The notes beneath the pieces are model-generated. The model was given only the letters and a program-made list of their open reading frames with translations. It ran no database searches and was not told where the DNA came from. DNA of 64,000 nucleotides from an uncultured Lachnospiraceae bacterium (GTDB lineage: Bacteria > Bacillota > Clostridia > Lachnospirales > Lachnospiraceae), in NCBI GenBank assembly GCA_930972465.1, contig CAKNHF010000012.1, positions 1 through 64,000 of the forward strand. The letters run 5' to 3'. Each line of letters begins with the position of its first letter. Position 1 is the stretch's first letter. Below, in pieces: positions 24,338 to 33,930 of this stretch. Both the position numbers and the translations under genes were made by a program.

Positions 24338-24391
24338 AAATTATAAAAAGCACAACAATGACCTTGAGATCAACTGAAAAGGAGGAAAAAG

Positions 24392-24850
24392 ATGTTAGAA
24401 GTTGGGACGAAAGCTCCGGCATTTGAACTGCCGGATCAGAACGGAGAAATGCATACACTGGAAGAATACAGAGGGAAAAAAGTGATCCTTTATTTTTACC
24501 CCAGGGATAACACACCGGGATGTACAAAACAGGCCTGCGGGTTCGGAGAACTGTATCCTCAGTTTATGGAGAAAGGGGCGGCGGTCCTTGGAGTGAGCAA
24601 GGACAGCGTCGCTTCTCATAAAAAATTTGAGGAGAAGTACAACCTTCCGTTTACGCTGCTTTCCGATACGGAACTGACCTGTATCCAGGCGTATGACGTC
24701 TGGAAGGAAAAGAACATGTACGGAAAGAAGACAATGGGAGTAGTGCGGACAACCTACCTGATCGATGAGAAAGGCGTGATCGTGAAAGCCTTCGGAAAAG
24801 TGAAGGCGGCGGACAATCCGGCTCAGATGCTGGAGGAAATCTCCGAATGA
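24392..24850 (+). CDS. bcp: Thioredoxin-dependent peroxiredoxin (Bcp/PrxQ)
   Basis: The 152-aa protein has LPDQNGEMHTLEEYRGKKVILYFYPRDNTPGCTKQACGFGE. The peroxidatic Cys is in PGCTKQAC and a second Cys is placed five residues later as in PrxQ/Bcp. It reduces peroxides using thioredoxin. AAAGGAGG precedes the ATG. Its stop overlaps the cbiD start (ATGA), so it leads the cobalamin operon, perhaps to protect oxygen-sensitive corrinoid intermediates; that role is inference. Confidence 0.9.
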   Translation: MLEVGTKAPAFELPDQNGEMHTLEEYRGKKVILYFYPRDNTPGCTKQACGFGELYPQFMEKGAAVLGVSKDSVASHKKFEEKYNLPFTLLSDTELTCIQAYDVWKEKNMYGKKTMGVVRTTYLIDEKGVIVKAFGKVKAADNPAQMLEEISE

Positions 24851-26046
24851 AACCGGATATCGGGCGGACCCGGTCCGGGCTGAGGCTGGGCTATACGACC
24901 GGAAGCTGTGCGGCGGCAGCGGCGAAAGCTGCCGCGCAGATGCTGCTCTCCGGGGAGCAGATGGAGCATGTCCGGCTGATGACCCCCAAGGGGATCGAAC
25001 TTTATCTGGATGTGGAATGCATTACGAGAACAGCAGAATACGCAGAGTGCGCAGTGCGCAAATTCAGCGGGGATGACCCGGATGTGACAGACGGGCTCCT
25101 CGTTTTTGCGCGGGTGGAGATCGAGGAGGAGCCTGAGAAGCCGGGGCGTAAAGATACTGAATCCTGTTTTGATGAAGACGGCATTATTATTGATGGCGGC
25201 GAGGGAGTCGGCAGGGTGGCAAAACCCGGTCTGGAGCAGCATGTCGGGCAGGCCGCGATCAACAGGGTACCCCGCAGGATGATCGGGAGAGCGGTGAATG
25301 AGATCCGCAGGATATATGGATTCAGCGATCTGCTCCGGGTGACGATTTCGATCCCCGGGGGAGAAGAGACGGCGAAAAGGACTTTCAACCCCAGGCTTGG
25401 AATCGAGGGAGGACTGTCTGTTCTTGGAACCAGTGGAATTGTAGAACCCATGAGCGAGAAAGCGCTGACGGATACGATCTGGCTTGAAATGAAGATGCTG
25501 CGGGAGAACGGTCATCGATACTGCTATGTTGTCCCGGGCAATTATGGAACAGACTTCCTCAGAGAGACCCTGCAGGCGGATCCTTTTCTTGCAGTCAAAT
25601 GCAGCAACTATGTGGGAGAGACCATTGATGATGCCAGGCTCCTGGGGATGAAAGGGATCCTGCTGATTGGTCATGTGGGCAAATTTATCAAACTGGCGGC
25701 AGGAGTGATGAATACTCATTCCCGGCAGGCGGACTGCAGGATGGAAGTATTTGCTTCCCATGCGGCTATGGCAGGAGCAGACAGAGAGACGGTGAGAAGG
25801 CTGATGCAGTGCATCAATACCGCAGAAGCGATCGGAATCTTAAAGGAGCGGAGAGTCCTGAAGCAGGTGATGGAGACCGTAATGGATCGGATCGATTTTT
25901 ATCTCCGGCAGAGAGCCGGAGAGGAACTTGCAATCGGAGCGATCGTGTTTTCTCTGGAAGACGGGATCCTCGGGAGGACGAAGAAAGCGGAAATGCTTCT
26001 GCAGCGGATCCGCGGGGGAAAAAGCGGAATCTGCAGAGAAACATGA
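24847..26046 (+). CDS. cbiD: CbiD, cobalt-precorrin-5B C1-methyltransferase
   Basis: The 399-aa protein begins with the CbiD signature RSGLRLGYTTGSCAAAAAKAAAQMLLSG. It includes GVGRVAKPGLEQHVGQAAINRVPRRMI and the C-terminal HVGKFIKLAAGVMNTHSRQADCRMEVFASHAA. CbiD transfers the C1 methyl in anaerobic corrin synthesis. It overlaps bcp by 4 bases. After it come 116 bases with no clear gene before cbiL, an unusual gap in an otherwise tight operon. Confidence 0.95.
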   Translation: MKPDIGRTRSGLRLGYTTGSCAAAAAKAAAQMLLSGEQMEHVRLMTPKGIELYLDVECITRTAEYAECAVRKFSGDDPDVTDGLLVFARVEIEEEPEKPGRKDTESCFDEDGIIIDGGEGVGRVAKPGLEQHVGQAAINRVPRRMIGRAVNEIRRIYGFSDLLRVTISIPGGEETAKRTFNPRLGIEGGLSVLGTSGIVEPMSEKALTDTIWLEMKMLRENGHRYCYVVPGNYGTDFLRETLQADPFLAVKCSNYVGETIDDARLLGMKGILLIGHVGKFIKLAAGVMNTHSRQADCRMEVFASHAAMAGADRETVRRLMQCINTAEAIGILKERRVLKQVMETVMDRIDFYLRQRAGEELAIGAIVFSLEDGILGRTKKAEMLLQRIRGGKSGICRET

Positions 26047-26162
26047 AAGGGCGAAGCGCGCAGACGGACAGAAAAAGGTAACCTGTACAGACAAACAGGA
26101 AAAAGCAGCCTGCGCAGACGAGCAGGGAGACCAGGAGAAAAAGACAGGAGGAACAGACCAGA

Positions 26163-26927
26163 ATGAGCGGAACATTTAGAGGAGTGGGAGTGGGACCGGG
26201 CGACCCGGAACTGATGACATTAAAGGCGGTCCGTGCGATCCGGAAGTGCAGCGTGATTGCCGTTCCGGTATCGGACAACAGTCTGGAGGAGCCTGTCTTT
26301 GAGAAGACGGGAACTGAGAGCCGGTATGCAGAATATCTTGATCGGTGCGTGGCATTTGGCATCGCCCGGGGAGCTGTGCCGGAGGTGGGAAAAAAGAACC
26401 GGATTTTTCTGCCCATGCCGATGATCAGGGAAAAGGAGAAGCTGAAGAACATCCATGACATGGACGCGGACGCAGTGGCCGGGATACTGGAGCAGGGGAT
26501 GGATGTAGTCTTTCTTACGCTGGGAGATCCGACCGTCTACTCGACCTGTATGTATGTGCACAAAAGGCTGAAGAAGAAGGGATATTCCACGGAACTTGTG
26601 CCGGGGATCCCTTCTTTTTGCGCGGCATCGGCACGAATGGATATTTCCCTCGCGGAGAACCGGCAGGAACTTCATATCCTTCCGGCATCTTACCAGATCG
26701 AGAAGGGGCTGGAACTTCCGGGAACAAAGGTACTGATGAAAGCGGGCAGGAAGATAGCGGATGTGAAAAAGATCCTGATAGAAAAAGGGATGGAGGCAGA
26801 GATGGTGGAGAACTGCGGGATGGAAAACGAGAGAGTTTATCTTTCCGCGGAGGAAATACCGGAACAGGCGGGATATTACTCACTGCTCATTGTAAAAGAA
26901 AAAAGCTCAGGAGGAGAGAAGATATGA
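26163..26927 (+). CDS. cbiL: CbiL, cobalt-precorrin-2 C20-methyltransferase
   Basis: The 254-aa tetrapyrrole methylase has the N-terminal GVGVGPGDPELMTLKAVRAI and the VVFLTLGDPTVYSTCMYVHKRL and VPGIPSFCAASA motifs of the SAM-binding cleft. CFxxTxGD-like signatures place it as CbiL/CobI, which methylates C20 of cobalt-factor II/precorrin-2. It overlaps cbiF by 4 bases. AGGAGG lies 12 bases before the ATG. Confidence 0.92.
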   Translation: MSGTFRGVGVGPGDPELMTLKAVRAIRKCSVIAVPVSDNSLEEPVFEKTGTESRYAEYLDRCVAFGIARGAVPEVGKKNRIFLPMPMIREKEKLKNIHDMDADAVAGILEQGMDVVFLTLGDPTVYSTCMYVHKRLKKKGYSTELVPGIPSFCAASARMDISLAENRQELHILPASYQIEKGLELPGTKVLMKAGRKIADVKKILIEKGMEAEMVENCGMENERVYLSAEEIPEQAGYYSLLIVKEKSSGGEKI

Positions 26928-27754
26928 TTACATTTGTGGGAGCCGGACCGGGGGCTGAGGATCTGATCACTGTGAGAGGACAGCGGCTGTTACAGTCCGC
27001 GGACGTCGTGATCTATGCGGGATCTCTTGTGAATCCCGGTCTTTTGTCACTGTGCAGGAAAGAATGCGAGATCTATAACAGTGCAAAGATGACCCTGGAG
27101 GAAGTAATGGAAGTGATGGAGCGAGGGGAGAAAGAGAAAAAAGAGATCGTTCGTCTCCACACGGGAGATCCCTGTCTTTACGGTGCGATCCGGGAGCAGA
27201 TGGATGAACTGGACCGGTGCGGCATTTCTTTTGAGGTGTGCCCGGGTGTGAGTTCTTTCTGCGGCGCTGCCGCTGCGCTGGAGGCAGAGTACACCCTTCC
27301 GGGAATCTCACAGTCGGTGGTGATCACAAGGATGGCGGGCAGGACGCCTGTGCCGGAGAAGGAGTCGATCCGGAGTTTTGCCGCCCACCAGTCTACGATG
27401 GTCATCTTCCTGAGTACCGGGATGCTCCGGCAGCTTTCGGAAGAACTGATCCGTGGAGGATATCCCGCGGATACGCCTGCGGCCATTGTATACAAGGCAA
27501 CCTGGCCGGAGGAGAAGGTGCTGCGGTGCACGGTGGCTGACCTGGCGGAGACCGCGGAGGCGGAGAATGTTACAAAGACCGCGTTGATTGTGGTGGGAAG
27601 AGTGTTGGACGGCAAGTATGAGAGATCAAAGCTGTATGATCCGTCGTTTACCACGGAGTTCCGCAAAGCGTCCGCGGACCCGGGAAAAAGAGAGCTTTCT
27701 GCCCATGCAGAGGAGAGAAAACTACCGGATAGAAGAAACCTTCAATCGAGATGA
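26924..27754 (+). CDS. cbiF: CbiF, cobalt-precorrin-4 C11-methyltransferase
   Basis: The 276-aa protein begins MITFVGAGPGAEDLITVRGQRLLQSADVVIYAGSLVNP and contains IVRLHTGDPCLYGAIREQMDEL and the TRMAGRTPVPEKESI stretch, all diagnostic for CbiF/CobM. It methylates C11. The C-terminal roughly 25 residues (after YDPSFTTEFRKA) are a charged tail unlike the family core. Confidence 0.94.
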   Translation: MITFVGAGPGAEDLITVRGQRLLQSADVVIYAGSLVNPGLLSLCRKECEIYNSAKMTLEEVMEVMERGEKEKKEIVRLHTGDPCLYGAIREQMDELDRCGISFEVCPGVSSFCGAAAALEAEYTLPGISQSVVITRMAGRTPVPEKESIRSFAAHQSTMVIFLSTGMLRQLSEELIRGGYPADTPAAIVYKATWPEEKVLRCTVADLAETAEAENVTKTALIVVGRVLDGKYERSKLYDPSFTTEFRKASADPGKRELSAHAEERKLPDRRNLQSR

Positions 27755-27795
27755 GGCGGAAACGCCGTGCCAGAAGAAAAAAAGGAGCAGATAAA

Positions 27796-28527
27796 ATGAG
27801 TACGATCTATGTGACGGGGCTGGGGCCGGGCGCCGCAGACCAGATGACGATAAAAGCCAGAAAGGTGCTGGAACACTGTCCGGTGATCATCGGATATACG
27901 GTGTATATCGACCTGATCCGGAATCAGTTTCCGGATAAGGTGTTTCTGAGCACGCCCATGCGCAGAGAGGCGGATCGGTGCCGTATGGCTTTTGAGGAGG
28001 CAGAGAAAGGTCAGGATGTGGCGATGGTGTGCAGCGGGGACGCCGGGATTTACGGCATGGCGGGCCTGATCTGTGAGATCGGGAAGGACTATCCTGAGAC
28101 CGGGATTGAAGTGGTTCCGGGGATCACAGCCGCGTCCGGCGGAGCTGCTGTTTTGGGGGCGCCGCTGATGCATGATTTCGCAGTCATCAGTCTGAGCGAT
28201 CTGCTGACCCCCTGGGAGCTGATTGAGAAGCGGCTGAACGCTGCGGCAGAGGCGGAGTTTGTCATCTGTCTGTATAATCCTTCCAGCAGAAAACGCGCGG
28301 ACTATCTGGAGAAAGCGTGCGGGATCATTTTGCGGCATCGTGCACCGGAGACAGTCTGCGGTATCGTAAAAAATATCGGGCGGGAGGGCGAGACTTATGA
28401 GATCCTCTCTCTTGAGCGGCTGAAGACGACACAGACCGACATGTTTACAACGGTCTTTATCGGCAATTCGAAGACGATGGAATTAAACGGCAGGATGGTG
28501 ACGCCGAGAGGATATAAGGATGTGTGA
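27796..28527 (+). CDS. cbiH: CbiH, cobalt-precorrin-3 C17-methyltransferase
   Basis: The 243-aa protein begins MSTIYVTGLGPGAADQMTIKARKVLEHCPVIIGYTVYIDLI and carries VAMVCSGDAGIYGMAGLICEIG and FVICLYNPSSRKRADYLEKAC, characteristic of CbiH/CobJ (ring contraction with C17 methylation). ATG 27796 is preceded by AAAGGAG. It overlaps the next gene by 8 bases. Confidence 0.94.
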   Translation: MSTIYVTGLGPGAADQMTIKARKVLEHCPVIIGYTVYIDLIRNQFPDKVFLSTPMRREADRCRMAFEEAEKGQDVAMVCSGDAGIYGMAGLICEIGKDYPETGIEVVPGITAASGGAAVLGAPLMHDFAVISLSDLLTPWELIEKRLNAAAEAEFVICLYNPSSRKRADYLEKACGIILRHRAPETVCGIVKNIGREGETYEILSLERLKTTQTDMFTTVFIGNSKTMELNGRMVTPRGYKDV

Positions 28528-29773
28528 GAAAGAGCGTGTGATCTTCCTTGTGGGGATCGGAATGGGAACAGGAGATGGAATGACCGTGCAGGCGGAGAAG
28601 TGTATCCGCTCCTGCGACTGCCTGATCGGGGCACAGCGCATGCTGGAATCTGTCGGGAGCGAAGTGAGGAAGACGAAGCCGATGCTGGCGGAATACCGTC
28701 CGACAGAGATTGTTTCTTATGCGGAGAGGCACCCGGAGTACAGAAGGATCGGAGTGCTCCTTTCCGGAGACACGGGATTTTACAGCGGGGCAAAGAAACT
28801 TGCTTCAGAAATCCGGGAACGGATGAAGGGCTGCGGAGTAGAGATGATCCCGGGCATTTCTTCCGTTGTGTACCTTGCCGCCAGACTGGAGACTTCCTGG
28901 GAGGACGCAGCCTTGGTGAGCCTCCACGGAAAGGAAGCGGATTTTATAAGCACGGCAGACCGGAACCGGAAAACCTTTCTCCTTCTCGGAAGCGCAGGGA
29001 GCGGAGAGCAGGTGCTGAAAAAGCTGCTGGAATACGGGATGGATCATGTGACGGTCCATGCCGGCAGCAGGCTCTCTTATGAGAATGAAAAGATCATTTC
29101 CGGGAAACCTTCCGAACTTACAGGAGATGACCTGGAGGGACTCTGTACGTTGCTGATCGAGAATCCTCATCCGTCGGAACAGACAGGCCCCCATATAAGT
29201 GACGAAGCGTTCATACGGGGAAAGGTCCCTATGACCAAGGAAGAGGTCCGGGCGGTCAGCATCGCCCGGCTCAGGCTGACGGAAGACGCGGTAGTGTGGG
29301 ATGTTGGCGCGGGAACAGGGTCTGTATCCGTTGAGGCGGCGCGATGCGGGAGCAGGATCCGGGTATATGCGGTGGAGAAGAATCCGGAAGCGCTGGAGCT
29401 GATCCGGGAGAACCGGAGACGATTCCGGACGGACGGGATCCGGATCATTTCCGGAGAGGCGCCGGAAGCATTGAAGACACTGGAAGCCCCCACACATCTG
29501 TTTGTCGGGGGAAGTTCCGGCAGTCTGAAGGAGATCCTCTCCTGTGCCATTGAGAAAAATGATCAGGTTCGTATAGTCGTCAACGCTATTTCCCTTGAGA
29601 CAGTAAGGGAAGTGATGGAAGCGGTTGAAGAAGGACTCCTGAATCATCCGGAGATCACCCAGCTTTCTGTGTCCAGATCCCGGGAACTGGGGAGATACCA
29701 TATGATGACGGGACAGAATCCGGTCTATATCATATCCGCAGGGGGGATCCCAGCAGAGAGGGGGGACGCCTGA
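28520..29773 (+). CDS. cbiET: CbiE-CbiT fusion (CobL-like) precorrin-6Y methyltransferase
   Basis: The 417-aa protein is a fusion. Residues about 1-205 are CbiE (FLVGIGMGTGDGMTVQAEKCIRSCDCLIGAQRML, LLSGDTGFYSGAKKL), the C5-methyltransferase. Residues about 215-400 are CbiT (MTKEEVRAVSIARLRLTEDAVVWDVGAGTGSVSVEAARCGS), the class I SAM C15-methyltransferase and C12 decarboxylase. The fused form is equivalent to CobL of the aerobic route and occurs in many Clostridia. Its stop overlaps the next start (TGATG). Confidence 0.94.
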   Translation: MCEKERVIFLVGIGMGTGDGMTVQAEKCIRSCDCLIGAQRMLESVGSEVRKTKPMLAEYRPTEIVSYAERHPEYRRIGVLLSGDTGFYSGAKKLASEIRERMKGCGVEMIPGISSVVYLAARLETSWEDAALVSLHGKEADFISTADRNRKTFLLLGSAGSGEQVLKKLLEYGMDHVTVHAGSRLSYENEKIISGKPSELTGDDLEGLCTLLIENPHPSEQTGPHISDEAFIRGKVPMTKEEVRAVSIARLRLTEDAVVWDVGAGTGSVSVEAARCGSRIRVYAVEKNPEALELIRENRRRFRTDGIRIISGEAPEALKTLEAPTHLFVGGSSGSLKEILSCAIEKNDQVRIVVNAISLETVREVMEAVEEGLLNHPEITQLSVSRSRELGRYHMMTGQNPVYIISAGGIPAERGDA

Positions 29774-31281
29774 TGAGGAAGAGCGGAGGGATCCTTCTTG
29801 CTGCTCCTGCCAGCGGCAGCGGGAAGACTGCGGCGGCCTGCGCGATGATAGCGGCTTTGCGGGATCAGGGACTGGAAGTGCGGGCGTGCAAGTGCGGCCC
29901 GGATTATATCGACCCCATGTTCCACAGGGAAGTGCTGGGGATCAATTCCAAAAATCTGGATCTGTTTTTCTCGGAAAGAGAGGAACTGATCCAGGAATAT
30001 GAAAGACATACAGAGGGCGCGGATATCACGGTCACAGAGGGGGTGATGGGATATTACGACGGCATGACACTGGATTCGGAGAGAGCCAGTTCTTACGACG
30101 TGGCGAGGACACTTGGGCTCCCTGTCCTACTGGTGCTTCCCTGCCGGGGAGCTTCCCTTTCTCTGGCGGCAGTGGTGAAGGGGATTGCGGAGTTCCGGGA
30201 GGACAGCAATCTCTGCGGGATCATTCTGAACCGGGTGTCGGAGATGCTGTATCCCAGGCTAAAAAGGATGCTGGAGGACGAACTCGGGAAGATGGGACTC
30301 GACATTCCGGTGGTGGGATATCTGCCGGAGGATCCCTGCTTCCGGATGGAGAGCCGGCATCTGGGGCTTGTGACGCCTCAGGAGATGGACGGACTGAAAG
30401 CACGGATGAAGGAGGCGGGGAATCTCCTTGCCCGGACGGTGGACCTGGAACTGGTGAGAGAGATCGCAGGGAAGGCGGCACGGAGTTCCGGGAGAGAAGA
30501 AGGATCAGAGAAGATCAGAGATCACGTTCCTGTCCGGAGAAAGATCCGCCTCGGCATTGCCAGGGATGAGGCGTTCTGCTTTTATTACAAGGACAACCTG
30601 ACTCTTCTGGAAGACCTCGGATGTATCCTTGTTTCATTCAGCCCGCTCAGGGACAGTGCGCTGCCGGATGCTCTGGACGGACTGATCCTGGGCGGAGGAT
30701 ATCCGGAACTTCACGGGAAAGAGCTTGCGGAGAACAAAGGAATGCTGTCTTCTGTGCGAGAGGCGCTGGAGGCGGGGATGCCTTGTCTTGCCGAGTGCGG
30801 AGGATTTATGTATCTTCACGAGAAACTGGAGGACCGGGAGGGAACCGTTTATTCGCTCGTGGGAAGGATCCTCGGGAGGACATATTCCACCGGGAAACTG
30901 GTCCGGTTCGGATATGTGCAGATCCGGAACCGGGAGAAAGAGGACTCTTGTCCGGAGGAATATCTTTCGCTGAAAGGAAATCTCTCATCAGAAGGATATC
31001 TTCTCCCGGGGGAGACAATCCGGGGACATGAATTCCACTACTGGGACAGTACGGACAGCGGCAAGGACTGTGTTGCCGTGAAGCCGGACGGACAAAGAAA
31101 ATGGAACTGCATCCATATGGAGGGAAATCTGTTCGCAGGATATCCCCATCTGTATCTGCCGTCCATGAGAAAATTTGCAGAGCGTTTTGTGAAAAGATGC
31201 GGAAACTGGAGAGAAAAGACTGAGACAGGAACGGATTCCGATCAGGAGAAAACGGCAGGACAGAAATCGAAAAGATTGTGA
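29773..31281 (+). CDS. cbiA: CbiA, cobyrinate a,c-diamide synthase
   Basis: The 502-aa protein has a P-loop ATPase N-terminus (LLAAPASGSGKTAAACAMIAAL, CGPDYIDPMFHRE) and a C-terminal class I glutamine amidotransferase domain: LILGGGYPELHGKEL, nucleophile in MPCLAECGGFMYL, histidine in RGHEFHYW. It amidates the a and c side chains using glutamine. A tail of about 40 charged residues ends the protein. Confidence 0.94.
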   Translation: MRKSGGILLAAPASGSGKTAAACAMIAALRDQGLEVRACKCGPDYIDPMFHREVLGINSKNLDLFFSEREELIQEYERHTEGADITVTEGVMGYYDGMTLDSERASSYDVARTLGLPVLLVLPCRGASLSLAAVVKGIAEFREDSNLCGIILNRVSEMLYPRLKRMLEDELGKMGLDIPVVGYLPEDPCFRMESRHLGLVTPQEMDGLKARMKEAGNLLARTVDLELVREIAGKAARSSGREEGSEKIRDHVPVRRKIRLGIARDEAFCFYYKDNLTLLEDLGCILVSFSPLRDSALPDALDGLILGGGYPELHGKELAENKGMLSSVREALEAGMPCLAECGGFMYLHEKLEDREGTVYSLVGRILGRTYSTGKLVRFGYVQIRNREKEDSCPEEYLSLKGNLSSEGYLLPGETIRGHEFHYWDSTDSGKDCVAVKPDGQRKWNCIHMEGNLFAGYPHLYLPSMRKFAERFVKRCGNWREKTETGTDSDQEKTAGQKSKRL

Positions 31282-32372
31282 GGATAATACGGGTGAATGA
31301 GATGGCAGCGGAAGAAAAACTGAGAGAAGCGTTAAAACGGATCGTACCGGCGGATGCCGGGAGCATGGAAAAGGCAAAGCAGAGATGGAAGTCTGTGGGA
31401 AAGCCCCTTTTCAGCCTGGGAAAACTGGAAGATGCGGTGATACAGATCGCGGGGATAAAGGGAAAGCCTGTTTACAGTCTCGACCGGAAAGGACTTGTGA
31501 TCATGTGCGCCGACAACGGTGTGGCAGCGGAAGGAGTCACCCAGACCGGACAGGAAGTCACAGCCATTGTAGCGGAGAACTTTACGAAGAAGAAAACCAG
31601 CGTCTGCCTTATGGCGGAGGTCGCCGGCGTGGATCTGTTCCCGGTGGATATCGGGATGGCCACAGATGTGCCGGCGGTCACCAGACCGGAATACAAGGTG
31701 GCATACGGGACGAAGGACATGATGAAAGGACCTGCCATGACGAGGGAACAGGCTGCACAGGCGGTCTTAAACGGAATCCGGATCGTAAAAGAACTGGCGG
31801 ACAAAGGATACGATATTCTGGCTACGGGAGAGATGGGGATCGGGAATACCACGACCAGCAGCGCGGTGGTCTCTGTTCTCTTGGAAAAGGACGTGGAGGC
31901 AGTCACCGGACGTGGAGCAGGCCTGAGCGCAGAAGGTCTCAGACGAAAGGTTCAGGTGATCCGGGAAGCTATTCGTCTCAATGAGCCTGACCGGAAGGAT
32001 GCGCTGGATGTCCTGGCGAAAGTGGGAGGTTTTGATATTGCCGGACTAGCCGGAGTATTTCTGGGCGGGGCGCTCTGCCACATCCCGGTCATGATCGACG
32101 GGTTCATCTCATCGGCTGCGGCACTGTGTGCGGTGAGAATGGCGCCGGAGTGCAGGGACTATATGCTGGCATCTCACAGGTCCGGGGAGACGGCAGGAGG
32201 GATGGTGCTGGACGCGCTGGGTCTGTCTGAGTTTATCGACTGCAATATGTCTCTCGGAGAGGGGAGCGGGGCAGTGGCGGCCATGCCTCTTCTGGATATG
32301 GGACTGTCCGTCTATCTGAAGATGAGCACCTTTGAGGAGATCAAGGTGGAGCAGTATGAAGAGTATGAGTAG
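31278..32372 (+). CDS. cobT: CobT, nicotinate-nucleotide-dimethylbenzimidazole phosphoribosyltransferase
   Basis: The protein of up to 364 aa has the CobT core: VIMCADNGVAAEGVTQTGQEVT, LATGEMGIGNTTTSSAVVSVLL, GRGAGLSAEGLRRK and FIDCNMSLGEGSGAVAAMPLLD. It makes alpha-ribazole phosphate from a lower-ligand base. The start is uncertain: GTG 31278 overlaps the cbiA stop (GTGA), while GTG 31293 or ATG 31302 would give usual family lengths. Confidence 0.93.
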   Translation: MRIIRVNEMAAEEKLREALKRIVPADAGSMEKAKQRWKSVGKPLFSLGKLEDAVIQIAGIKGKPVYSLDRKGLVIMCADNGVAAEGVTQTGQEVTAIVAENFTKKKTSVCLMAEVAGVDLFPVDIGMATDVPAVTRPEYKVAYGTKDMMKGPAMTREQAAQAVLNGIRIVKELADKGYDILATGEMGIGNTTTSSAVVSVLLEKDVEAVTGRGAGLSAEGLRRKVQVIREAIRLNEPDRKDALDVLAKVGGFDIAGLAGVFLGGALCHIPVMIDGFISSAAALCAVRMAPECRDYMLASHRSGETAGGMVLDALGLSEFIDCNMSLGEGSGAVAAMPLLDMGLSVYLKMSTFEEIKVEQYEEYE

Positions 32373-32386
32373 GAGTGTGGGATAAA

Positions 32387-33151
32387 ATGTACCTGTTACG
32401 ATCACTGGCGATCGCCATATCCATGTATTCCAAGATCCCGGTTCCCACGGTGGACTGGAACGAGAAAAATATGAAGTATGCGATGTGTTTTTTCCCTGTG
32501 GTGGGAGCGGTCGCAGGAGGACTGCAGCTTCTTATCGGATATCTTCTTCTGAAATATACTTCCTGTGGAAACCTGTTTTTTGCGATCGCCATGGCGCTGA
32601 TCCCGGTGATTGTATCCGGCGGGATCCATCTGGACGGGTTCGCGGATACGGTGGACGCCCTCAGTTCCTATGGTGACAGGGAGAAGAAGCTGGAGATTCT
32701 GAAGGACCCGAATACCGGAGCTTTCGCCGTGATCGGGCTGTGTGTCTATTTTCTGGCGGATACGGCGCTCTGGAGTGAAGTGACGGTGGAACTCCTGCCT
32801 GTGATCGCGTGTACCTATATGTTCTCCCGGTCCCTGAGCGGAATCTCCGTTGTGAGCTTCCGGGCGGCGAAGAACAGCGGACTTCTGAGAACCTTTCAGG
32901 ACGGAGCGCAGAAAAAGCGCGCCAGAATGGTGCTGATTGTGTGGGCCTGTGTCTGCGGCGGGATTATGCTGTATCTTTCCTGGAAGACTGCAGCGATTGT
33001 GATCATTGCGGCTCTTCTTGTGTTCCTCTATTATTACAGGATGAGCCGGAAGCAGTTCGGCGGGACCACAGGAGATCTGGCAGGGTATTTCCTTCAGGTC
33101 TGTGAACTGGCGATGCTGGCAGGGGCAGTGCTGAGCAGGGGGATCGGATAG
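32387..33151 (+). CDS. cobS: CobS, adenosylcobinamide-GDP ribazoletransferase
   Basis: The 254-aa membrane protein has the family motif GGIHLDGFADTVDALSSYGDREKKLEILKDPNTGAFAVIG and an N-terminal FFPVVGAVAGGLQ. It has about six hydrophobic segments and joins alpha-ribazole to GDP-cobinamide at the membrane. AGGAG precedes ATG 32387. The next gene starts on the base after its stop. Confidence 0.94.
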   Translation: MYLLRSLAIAISMYSKIPVPTVDWNEKNMKYAMCFFPVVGAVAGGLQLLIGYLLLKYTSCGNLFFAIAMALIPVIVSGGIHLDGFADTVDALSSYGDREKKLEILKDPNTGAFAVIGLCVYFLADTALWSEVTVELLPVIACTYMFSRSLSGISVVSFRAAKNSGLLRTFQDGAQKKRARMVLIVWACVCGGIMLYLSWKTAAIVIIAALLVFLYYYRMSRKQFGGTTGDLAGYFLQVCELAMLAGAVLSRGIG

Positions 33152-33751
33152 ATGAAGATCGTATTTATCCGGCATCTGCCCACGCCGGGCAATGAAAAAA
33201 GACAGTATATCGGACACACGGATGAGCATCTGTCAGACGCGGCGGTGGAAGCGTTTCACAGAAGAAAGGATACATATCCGGATGTACAATGTGTCATTGC
33301 GAGTCCGATGAAGCGGTGCATCGAGACGGCACGACTGATCTATCCGGATGCGGAGATCCGGACAGAGCCTATGCTCAGGGAGTGTGATTTCGGCCTTTTT
33401 GAGGGAAAGACATATGAGGATCTGAAAGAGCATCCGGCTTATATTGAATGGCTGGAATCAGGCGGTACGACAGCGTTCCCGGGAGGAGAAGCGCAGAAGG
33501 TTTTCCGGGAGAGATGCGCAGAGGGAGTGCGAAAATGGATCAGCATATTGACAGGAGAAGGAGCAGAGAGCGCGGCCTTTGTTGTACACGGAGGGACGAT
33601 TATGGCAGCATTGTCACAGCTGGCGGAGGAACCCTATGATTTTTACCACTGGCAGGCGGAGAACGGCGGCGGATTTACGGCCGAAGTGTCAGAAGAGGAC
33701 TGGAAGAGAGGGAAAAAAGTTTTAACTGATGTTAAGCAAGAATTTCCCTAA
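33152..33751 (+). CDS. cobC: CobC-like alpha-ribazole phosphatase (histidine phosphatase)
   Basis: The 199-aa protein begins MKIVFIRHLPTPGNEKRQYIGHTDEHLSD, a histidine phosphatase motif with RHLPT in place of RHG/RHGET. It also has ECDFGLFEGKTYEDL and FVVHGGTIMAAL. Immediate contact with cobS supports the role of removing the 5'-phosphate of alpha-ribazole-phosphate or cobalamin-5'-phosphate. It ends the main operon. Confidence 0.88.
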   Translation: MKIVFIRHLPTPGNEKRQYIGHTDEHLSDAAVEAFHRRKDTYPDVQCVIASPMKRCIETARLIYPDAEIRTEPMLRECDFGLFEGKTYEDLKEHPAYIEWLESGGTTAFPGGEAQKVFRERCAEGVRKWISILTGEGAESAAFVVHGGTIMAALSQLAEEPYDFYHWQAENGGGFTAEVSEEDWKRGKKVLTDVKQEFP

Positions 33752-33930
33752 CCTCTGCAGGTGGCGGGATGAATTGCTATTATTAAATGTAAAGATACTG
33801 AAAAGCTGTTGAGGGGCGGAAGAGATTGAGGTATCATAGGAGTGTGACGAAAGATATGGAGACTGCTGAAAATCTCTATGTAAAAGTACTTCCTTGAGTG
33901 GGAAGAAAAACAGTAAAAGAGGAGGCTCGT

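Noticed and set aside
24338..24391. Cobalamin riboswitch before the cbi operon
   Set aside because: The gap is only about 54 bases and lacks the conserved box.
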